Made by a program: the position numbers and the translations under genes. From positions 1 to 15,016 of the forward strand of contig JAIPCS010000066.1 in NCBI GenBank assembly GCA_021738105.1: a stretch of 15,016 nucleotides of DNA, in the 5' to 3' direction. Positions 8,064 to 13,630 of the stretch are shown here, piece by piece; position 1 is the first letter of the stretch; each line of letters opens with the position of its first letter. The notes beneath the pieces were generated by a model, which saw only the letters and a program-made list of their open reading frames with translations, searched no databases and had not been told where the DNA came from. This DNA comes from Sulfuritalea sp. (lineage in GTDB: Bacteria > Pseudomonadota > Gammaproteobacteria > Burkholderiales > Rhodocyclaceae).

Positions 8064-8186
8064 TCGGCCACAGATCAGGCCGTGGCGGCGTTGTTCAAGG
8101 GCGTTTAGCACTGGCTAAACATCACCCACGTGCGCATTGCCATGCGCCACGCTTTGTGGCCTCACCAACACTCGGAGCATCGTGAC
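8064..8186 (+). other. Intergenic region with four consecutive inverted repeats
   Basis: The 123 bp between livF and the PaaK-like gene hold four dyads in a row. They are CGGCC/GGCCG (8065-8069 with 8078-8082); the perfect 18-bp GTTTAGC-ACTG-GCTAAAC (8103-8120); GCGCAT-TGCC-ATGCGC (8132-8147); and GCCAC-GCTTT-GTGGC (8146-8160). The third and fourth share two bases, so they cannot both form fully. None is followed by a T-run. They could be an operator (the second looks like a regulator site), an mRNA-processing or stability element, or a switch between alternative stems. Confidence 0.5.
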
Positions 8187-9425
8187 ATGTCGAAATATTT
8201 TGACGCCCTGGAAACCCGCTCCGCCGACGAACGAAAGTCGGCGCTGGCGACACGGCTGCCGCAACAGATTGAGCACGCCAAGACCAATACATCCTGGTTT
8301 GCGGAGTCCCTGAAGCATGTCGATGCGGCAAAGATAGTCTCGACCGAGGCTCTGGCCGACTTGCCGGTAGTGCGCAAGAGCGACCTGATCGAGTTGCAGA
8401 AAAAGCAGCGGCCTTTTGGTGGGCTGGTGGCTTCGCCCTGGGGCCGGCTCGGGCGCGTGTTCTCTTCGCCCGGACCGATCTACGAACCCGAAGGCCGTGC
8501 TGCGGATTACTGGCGCACGGCGCGTGCGCTATACGCGGCCGGGTTTCGTCCCGGTGATCTTGTGCACAACAGCTTTTCCTACCACATGACGCCGGGTGGC
8601 TGGATCATGGAAGCGGGCGCACAGGCGCTGGGTTGTACCGTGTTTCCCGCGGGTGTCGGCCAGACCGAGCAGCAGATCGAGGCGATGGCCGACCTGCAGC
8701 CACAAGCCTATGCCGGCACGCCGTCCTTTCTGCGCATCTTGCTGCAAAAAGCGGATGAACTCGGAGTCAAGCTTCCGTCGCTGACAAAGGCGCTGGTTTC
8801 CGGCGAGGCCTTTCTGCCACCGGTGCGCGACGAGCTGCTGGCCCGCGGAATTGCGGGATACCAGTCCTATGCCACGGCAGAATTGGGCGTGATCGCCTAC
8901 GAAACAGAGGCTCGTGAAGGCCTGGTGATCGATGAGGGCGTGATTGTCGAGATTGTTCGTCCTGGCACCGGGGATCCGGTGAGCGTGGGGGAAGTTGGTG
9001 AGGTGGTGGTCACCACGTTTAATCCCGACTACCCGTTGGTACGCTTCGGTACCGGCGATCTTTCAGCGTTCTTGCCCGGCGCGTCGCCCTGTGGACGAAC
9101 CAATATGCGCATCAAAGGATGGATGGGTCGCGCGGATCAGACCACCAAGATCAAGGGCATGTTCGTCCATCCCGAGCAGGTTGCCAGTGTGGTCAAACGC
9201 CACCCGGAAATCGATCGGGCGAGGCTGGTCGTTACCAACCCGGACAGCAACGATCTGATGACGCTGAGCTGTGAGGTCGGATCGAAACGGGGTGAGAGCC
9301 TCGAGCGCGCGATTGCCGACAGCATTCGCGATGTCACCAAATTGCGCGCCGAGGTCCGATTGGTGGACGTCGGCAGTTTGGCGAATGACGGCAAAGTGAT
9401 TGAAGACCGCCGCAAGTATGACTGA
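8187..9425 (+). CDS. PaaK-like (phenylacetate-CoA ligase family) adenylating enzyme
   Basis: A 412-residue member of the ANL superfamily closest in layout to phenylacetate-CoA ligases (about 430 residues). Visible elements are VRKSDL near residue 65, a glycine/proline loop FSSPGPIYEP (92-101) where PaaK has the Ser/Thr/Gly-rich P-loop, AGTPSFL, the A5-like YATAELG (from Y228), TGD at 289-291, and GRADQTTKIKGMFVHPEQV as the hinge before the small C-terminal domain. The C-terminal NDGKVIEDRR may supply the catalytic Lys. It presumably activates an aryl or branched acid to its CoA ester, but the altered P-loop makes activity less certain. The ATG at 8187 is preferred, with GGAG at 8173-8176; an upstream GTG at 8130 would place hairpins inside the coding sequence. 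Its last eight bases overlap the next gene. Confidence 0.85.
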   Translation: MSKYFDALETRSADERKSALATRLPQQIEHAKTNTSWFAESLKHVDAAKIVSTEALADLPVVRKSDLIELQKKQRPFGGLVASPWGRLGRVFSSPGPIYEPEGRAADYWRTARALYAAGFRPGDLVHNSFSYHMTPGGWIMEAGAQALGCTVFPAGVGQTEQQIEAMADLQPQAYAGTPSFLRILLQKADELGVKLPSLTKALVSGEAFLPPVRDELLARGIAGYQSYATAELGVIAYETEAREGLVIDEGVIVEIVRPGTGDPVSVGEVGEVVVTTFNPDYPLVRFGTGDLSAFLPGASPCGRTNMRIKGWMGRADQTTKIKGMFVHPEQVASVVKRHPEIDRARLVVTNPDSNDLMTLSCEVGSKRGESLERAIADSIRDVTKLRAEVRLVDVGSLANDGKVIEDRRKYD

Positions 9426-10632
9426 GCGGGAGCGTTTGTCCGGAGGGCCGCTTGCCGGGCTGCGCATTCTTGATCTCACGCGTTTGTTGCCGGGGCCGGT
9501 CGCGACCATGCATCTGGGCGATCTCGGTGCGGAGGTCATCAAAATTGAAGACACCGGCGCTGGCGACTATGCGCGCGCCATGGGTCCTGAAGAACGCGCG
9601 GCCAGTGTCGGAGCCGACGACAGCTTGTTTTTTCGCGTCGTCAATCGGAACAAGAAAAGCTTGCGGCTGGACCTGAAGCAGCCCGCAGGAGTGGATGTCT
9701 TCCTGCGTCTGGCGCGGGACGCCGACGTGGTATTTGAGAGTTTTCGTCCCGGCGTGGTGGACAAGCTCGGCATCGGGTATGAGACAGTGCGGGCGATCAA
9801 TCCCCGGATCGTCTATTGCGCCATTACCGGCTACGGACAGACGGGCCCGTGGGCGGACGTCGCCGGCCACGATCTGAATTACCTGGCGATTTCCGGACTG
9901 CTTGATCAGATCGGTACGCACGACGGAGACAGTTCGGGCCCACCCGCGATTCCGAATCTGCAAATTGGTGATCTGCTCGGCGGAGCACTCACGCCATTGC
10001 TGGGAGTTCTTGCTGCAGTGATTGGTGCCAAGACAACGGGCGTTGGCAGCCATGTCGACGTGGCGATGACGGACGCCGTGCTTGCACACAACATTTTCCC
10101 GCTGGTTACGACGCTGGCCCACGGAAAGCCGGCACCTCGTGGTGCAGATCTGCTGACTGGCGGCGTGCCATGTTACGGGGTGTACCGCACTGCAGATCAG
10201 CGCTATCTAGCGGTGGGCGCACTTGAACCCAAGTTTTGGCAGCAGTTGTGTGTCGTGATTGACCGTCCCGATCTGGCGCCTTTCGGACTGGCTGGCGGAA
10301 GTGAAGGTCGTCGTGTCAGGAACGAGTTGGCGACGCTGATCGCATCGCAGTCTCTGGAGCACTGGCAACGCATTTTTGACGGTGCGGATTGTTGTGTCAC
10401 TCCGGTATTGCGTCTCGACGAGACAATAGTGCATCCCCAAATCATGGCCCGGGAAATGCTCGTCGAAGTCGGAGATACAAAGCAGTATGCACCGCCCTAC
10501 AAACTCTCAGCCTGGCCATGGGAAGGCGCGATCCCTGCACCAAAATCCGGTGCTGACAGCACGCATGTGCTGACTGAGGCGGGCTATACCGAAAACGAAA
10601 TTGCCGCACTTCGACAAGCGCGGGTAATCTAG
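9418..10632 (+). CDS. CaiB/BaiF-family acyl-CoA enzyme, probable alpha-methylacyl-CoA racemase
   Basis: A 404-residue CaiB/BaiF (class III) protein. It opens with LAGLRILDLTRLLPGPVATM and GAEVIKIED, the CoA-binding region of the family. Racemase landmarks are present: GHDLNYLAISG with H151, IGDLLGG with D185, and GALEPKFW with E270. In the mycobacterial racemase MCR the corresponding residues are H126, D156 and E241, and the Asp-Glu spacing of 85 is identical. It would epimerise (2R)- and (2S)-methylacyl-CoA, the step needed before beta-oxidation of methyl-branched, isoprenoid or sterol side-chain acids. A CoA-transferase role is the alternative, since D185 also matches the transferase aspartate. 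The ATG at 9418 overlaps the PaaK-like gene by 8 bases, so the two are probably translationally coupled. Confidence 0.85.
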   Translation: MTERERLSGGPLAGLRILDLTRLLPGPVATMHLGDLGAEVIKIEDTGAGDYARAMGPEERAASVGADDSLFFRVVNRNKKSLRLDLKQPAGVDVFLRLARDADVVFESFRPGVVDKLGIGYETVRAINPRIVYCAITGYGQTGPWADVAGHDLNYLAISGLLDQIGTHDGDSSGPPAIPNLQIGDLLGGALTPLLGVLAAVIGAKTTGVGSHVDVAMTDAVLAHNIFPLVTTLAHGKPAPRGADLLTGGVPCYGVYRTADQRYLAVGALEPKFWQQLCVVIDRPDLAPFGLAGGSEGRRVRNELATLIASQSLEHWQRIFDGADCCVTPVLRLDETIVHPQIMAREMLVEVGDTKQYAPPYKLSAWPWEGAIPAPKSGADSTHVLTEAGYTENEIAALRQARVI

Positions 10633-10639
10633 GCCAAGA

Positions 10640-11545
10640 ATGCATGTCGAAGCCACGATTGCCCTCGCTCTTCTTCCCGACTTTGCACTGATTCTCCTCG
10701 GTGCCGGTTTGCGTCGCCTGCTGCATCTGGGCGACCATTTCTGGGGCGGAGTGGAGAAGCTGGTGTACTACGTTCTGTTTCCGGCACTTTTGTTCAGCGG
10801 TCTGGTCAAAACGCATATCGACTGGTCGGCTGCAGCGCCGATGATAGGAATCGCAGCCGGGGCGATGGCAAGCGGCATGTTGTTCGGCGCGCTGGGGCGG
10901 ATGTTTCCGATAACGCCGATATCGTTCGCGTCACAGTTTCAGTGTGCATTTCGCTTTAACTCCTACATCGGGCTTGCGGTTGCAGGAAGTCTGTACGGTG
11001 TCTCCGGTATCGCAGCGATGGCGATCGTGATCGGAGCCATGGTGCCTTTTGCGAATACCGCTGCTGTCTGGATGCTGGCGCGTCACAAGGAAGCCGAGGT
11101 ATGGCGCGAACTGGCCAGAAATCCGCTGATTCTGGCGACGCTTGCCGGCATTATTGCCAATCTGGCGGGATTCGAACCACCTGCAACTTTGCAGCAATTA
11201 CTTGGGCGTCTGGGTCAGGCGGCGATTGCGCTGGGGTTATTGGCGGTTGGTGCGGGACTTCGAATGGTCGGCTCCGGCGGCACGGCGACCCATGCTGCTG
11301 CCGGCTATATTTTGCTGGTTAAACTGGTTGCGATGCCCTTGACTGCCGTGTTGTTGATCAACTGGTCGGGTCTTTCCGGCATAAACGCCGATATTGCTTT
11401 GGTATTTAGCGCGCTGCCGACCTCCAGTGCGGCCTATATACTCACTCAGCGTATGGGCGGGGACGGCGCGCGTGTCGCCTGGCTGATCTCGGTCAGTACG
11501 CTGTTCGGTATGCTGAGCCTGCCCCTTTGGCTGTCCCTGACCTGA
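10640..11545 (+). CDS. AEC-family (auxin efflux carrier-type) transporter
   Basis: A 301-residue membrane protein with the inverted-repeat, roughly ten-helix pattern of the AEC family. Segments such as LPDFALILLGAGLRR, LVYYVLFPALLFSGLVK and the late ALPTSSAAYILTQRMGGD are typical of it. Bacterial members move small carboxylates such as malonate or other organic anions. It begins 7 bases after the racemase stop with only a weak ribosome binding site, so it is probably the last gene of the operon and may exchange a substrate or product acid. It ends one base before the oppositely directed phaM stop, and no terminator with a T-run is visible between them. The substrate is unknown. Confidence 0.9.
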   Translation: MHVEATIALALLPDFALILLGAGLRRLLHLGDHFWGGVEKLVYYVLFPALLFSGLVKTHIDWSAAAPMIGIAAGAMASGMLFGALGRMFPITPISFASQFQCAFRFNSYIGLAVAGSLYGVSGIAAMAIVIGAMVPFANTAAVWMLARHKEAEVWRELARNPLILATLAGIIANLAGFEPPATLQQLLGRLGQAAIALGLLAVGAGLRMVGSGGTATHAAAGYILLVKLVAMPLTAVLLINWSGLSGINADIALVFSALPTSSAAYILTQRMGGDGARVAWLISVSTLFGMLSLPLWLSLT

Positions 11546-11546
11546 T

Positions 11547-11945
11547 CTATTTCGCTGTACCGCCAGACTTTCGTTGTTTTTGATCGGGTTCCGTCGACGT
11601 CGCTGACCCGGAACCGGGTGCGGCAGAATCCGCACCCTGCATCAAGTTCCACGGCCAAAGTGCAGGATTGGCAAAGGGATTGGCATTGGAATCCGAATTG
11701 CTGGCCGACTGGGTGATGGCCTGCATCGCAGATAAAGTCGCTCGCTGCATTTCCAGCCCCTGAATCGTCATTTGCAGCATGCCGAGATTGGTTTTCAGCC
11801 AGCCCTCCACCGCCTTGAGATCTGCAATGCGCTTTTCCAGTTCATTGGTATCCAGTGTCGGCGTTACCAGCCCGGGCAGCGGCATTCCAGTGTTGCCCCA
11901 AAGAGACTTGAGAAATTCCATCGGATCGGACGGTGTAGTGCTCAT
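11547..11945 (-). CDS. phaM: PhaM-family polyhydroxyalkanoate granule protein
   Basis: A 132-residue protein. Its N-terminal part, with FLKSLWGNTGMPLPGLVTPT, ELEKRIADLKAVEGWLKTNL and MLQMTIQGLEMQRATL, matches the conserved PhaM core. In Ralstonia eutropha PhaM activates PHA synthase PhaC and tethers granules to the nucleoid. This one is about half the length of that protein (263 residues). Its C-terminus is a short Ser/Gly/Asn-rich stretch ending KQRKSGGTAK, so the long Lys/Ala/Pro-rich DNA-binding tail is missing. The start has GGGAGC about 8 nt upstream. The 100-bp gap to the divergent response regulator gene should hold both promoters. No PHA synthase gene is in the window. Confidence 0.92.
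   Translation of the reverse strand: MSTTPSDPMEFLKSLWGNTGMPLPGLVTPTLDTNELEKRIADLKAVEGWLKTNLGMLQMTIQGLEMQRATLSAMQAITQSASNSDSNANPFANPALWPWNLMQGADSAAPGSGSATSTEPDQKQRKSGGTAK
11607..11637. repeat. Overlapping GC-rich palindromes inside the phaM 3' end
   Basis: CCCGG-AA-CCGGG (11607-11618) overlaps GGGTGCGG-CAGAAT-CCGCACCC (11616-11637), a perfect 8-bp stem with a 6-base loop. They lie inside the C-terminal phaM codons and about 60 bases past the convergent AEC gene stop. No T-run follows on either strand. They could slow or end transcription from either side, or simply reflect low-complexity codons. Confidence 0.4.
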
Positions 11946-12045
11946 GGCGATTGCTCCCTGAAATGTCCGATGATATTACCGCAGTGCGGCCTTCCGCGTT
12001 AAACTGCCGCTTGTCATATTCAATGCCAACCTGATAGGGGGAGTG

Positions 12046-12687
12046 ATGCTCAAGCTATTGGTAGTGGAAGACCATGCCTTGGTGCGAGAAGGATTGTTGG
12101 CCACCTTGAAGAACCTTGGCGAGGAAACGAAAACATTTGGTGTCGCTGACGCCAACGCAGCCATAGGTGTGCTCGATGTCGAGGATATCGACATGATGAT
12201 TCTCGACCTGATGCTCCCTGGCATCAAAGGACAAACTTTTCTGCCGGTTGTCGTGCGGCGATTTCCAACGGTTCCGGTGGTGGTTCTCTCGGCGTTGGAC
12301 GACGCTGAAACTGTCGCTCGGGTGATGAAGGCCGGCGCCTCCGGATTTGTTTCCAAGTCGGGCTCCAGCATTGAGTTGCTGGAGGCTCTGCGTGCGGTGC
12401 TGGCGGGAGACATCTATTTACCGCCCAAGCTGAGAGAGCTTACGAGTCGCAGCGACACCGCGCATGGCGAGGGAAAAACACTGGCTCAGCGTTTTGGATT
12501 GACTGCCGCCCAGGTGCGGGTTCTGAATTTGCTCAGCGAAGGTCGAAGCAATCGTCAGATCGGCGAACTGCTGGGTCTGACAGAAGGTACGGTAAAAATC
12601 CACGTCTCAGCCATCATGAAAGCCATGGGGGCGAGCAATCGGTCGGAGGCCGCATTGATGGTGAATCGCAAACGGCGCCTGAACTGA
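12046..12687 (+). CDS. NarL/LuxR-type response regulator (orphan)
   Basis: A 213-residue two-domain response regulator. The receiver domain has acidic E8 and D9, phosphoacceptor D54 in MMILDLMLPG, S82 and K104 in FVSKSG; all key residues are present. A C-terminal GerE/LuxR helix-turn-helix contains LTAAQVRVLNLLSEGRSNRQ and LTEGTVKIHVSAIMKAMGAS. The ATG at 12046 is preferred; a GTG directly before it (12043) overlaps the AGGGGGAG ribosome binding site. No histidine kinase is encoded nearby, so the partner must be elsewhere. It is divergent from phaM, which makes phaM a plausible but unproven target. Confidence 0.93.
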   Translation: MLKLLVVEDHALVREGLLATLKNLGEETKTFGVADANAAIGVLDVEDIDMMILDLMLPGIKGQTFLPVVVRRFPTVPVVVLSALDDAETVARVMKAGASGFVSKSGSSIELLEALRAVLAGDIYLPPKLRELTSRSDTAHGEGKTLAQRFGLTAAQVRVLNLLSEGRSNRQIGELLGLTEGTVKIHVSAIMKAMGASNRSEAALMVNRKRRLN

Positions 12688-12754
12688 ATCGATCTTCAAA
12701 CAGTCGACAACCGATGTTCGTGATTGGGTGAACAATGTCGAGCGTGGCCGCAGT

Positions 12755-12776
12755 AAAAATTCCCGACGAAAGCCGG
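12755..12776 (-). terminator. Weak terminator candidate after the ParA-like gene
   Basis: On the minus strand, directly after the TAA stop, CCGGC-TTTC-GTCGG can form a 5-bp stem (one G-T pair) with a 4-base loop, followed by GAATTTTTA. The stem is short but the T-run is well placed. It falls in the 90-bp gap between the convergent response regulator and ParA-like genes, and no other feature is seen there. Confidence 0.35.
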
Positions 12777-12777
12777 T

Positions 12778-13374
12778 TTATAGCAGCTCCATAACCTGAC
12801 GAGCCACGGCACGGCTGGCATTTGCCAGTGGCGATGGCAGATTTGCCGGTATGGTTTTCTGCAGCAGCAGCTTGCTGGCGGAGATGGCGTCGATGGGCTC
12901 CAGAATCCGGTCGCCAAATCGGGTCATGAATTCGTCGATGGTCTTTTCTGCCGAACCGCGCTGCCAGATATTGGTGGGCCATTGTGATGGGATTGCCCTT
13001 GCGCGCGGGAACATTTCGAGATCTCGAATCACGGTGCGGATATCCTCGTGGGAATCTCTAAATGGCAACAGAACCAGATCAGCCATGCCATATAAGCTGC
13101 GGTCCATCTCGGTACGGTTGCCTCCACCATCGATGACGCCGATCCATTCCTTCAGTGAACGGATCTTGTCGACAACCTTGACCAGCGCCTCACGCGAACG
13201 CGCGTCGGCGACCAGATAGCGGCGACCCTGTGGATCCAGCGGCTCGCGGCAACTATCCGTGAGTACACAAACCGCTCGCTGGCCAAGCAATCCCATCCCC
13301 TGACACAGCATGTGTGTAATTGTGGTCTTGCCAGTGCCACCCTTGTTGCCGATAACGCAGATGATGCCCGCCAT
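12778..13374 (-). CDS. ParA/MinD-like P-loop ATPase (orphan)
   Basis: A 198-residue protein of the ParA/MinD (SIMIBI) class. The deviant Walker A motif KGGTGKTT at residues 11-18 has signature Lys K11 and P-loop Lys K16. An LTD at 38-40 precedes a DPQG-containing stretch, and the Walker B/switch II region reads VIDGGGN (D82), where classical ParA usually has D-x-P-P/A-G. It is short for the family and has no N-terminal DNA-binding domain. No parB gene or centromere-like parS array is visible beside it. AGGAG about 7 nt upstream supports the start. Such ATPases position plasmids, chromosomes, carboxysomes, chemoreceptors or other cargo on the nucleoid or membrane. Its cargo is unknown; nearby phaM makes storage granules worth considering (inference only). 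Confidence 0.85.
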   Translation of the reverse strand: MAGIICVIGNKGGTGKTTITHMLCQGMGLLGQRAVCVLTDSCREPLDPQGRRYLVADARSREALVKVVDKIRSLKEWIGVIDGGGNRTEMDRSLYGMADLVLLPFRDSHEDIRTVIRDLEMFPRARAIPSQWPTNIWQRGSAEKTIDEFMTRFGDRILEPIDAISASKLLLQKTIPANLPSPLANASRAVARQVMELL

Positions 13375-13630
13375 GTTTGACTCCTCTTCGGCTCCGGCAT
13401 GAGTCCGGGGCCCGCCTAGCTGGAATTATTGGTTATCTGGCGGGCACTCGATGGCAGAAAGTGCGAGGCAATCGCGGTGTTTTTGTACCGGCCCAGCCGG
13501 GCCAGAATGTATCTGAGGATTTTCAGGTCACAACATGCGGGGACGAAGTTCCCGACATGTTGTGAGCCACATTGAATTTCAAGCGGGCGGGAACACCAAA
13601 AGCAGCCGGCGCATCGCCGAAACTGAAATT
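13375..13630. other. 256-bp gap with several dyads between ParA-like and oxidoreductase genes
   Basis: No convincing gene is seen. From left to right it holds the ribosome binding site of the ParA-like gene; an inverted repeat GCCCGCC/GGCGGGC (13410-13416 with 13439-13445) enclosing a 22-base AT-rich loop that contains a -10-like AATAAT on the minus strand; a small GGCCC-AGCC-GGGCC hairpin (13490-13503); and the very strong hairpin described separately. The ParA-like promoter is expected here, and termination of the oxidoreductase transcript may also occur here. Confidence 0.5.
13528..13565. repeat. Strong 17-bp hairpin with one bulge
   Basis: TCACAACATG (13528-13537) pairs perfectly with CATGTTGTGA (13556-13565). 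After a single bulged A (13555), CGGGGAC (13538-13544) pairs with GTTCCCG (13548-13554), with one G-T pair, around a GAA triloop. It starts 66 bases past the oxidoreductase stop on the minus strand and has no T-run on either side. It could be a T-less terminator, a 3'-end stabiliser, or a copy of a dispersed palindromic repeat. Confidence 0.65.

Noticed and set aside
13490..13503. GGCCC/GGGCC hairpin near a T-run as a terminator
   Set aside because: The T-run lies on the wrong side for either direction of transcription, and the stem has only five pairs.
13375..13630. parS-like centromere for the ParA-like protein
   Set aside because: No sequence resembling the standard TGTTTCACGTGAAACA site and no tandem iterons were found; only unrelated dyads are present.
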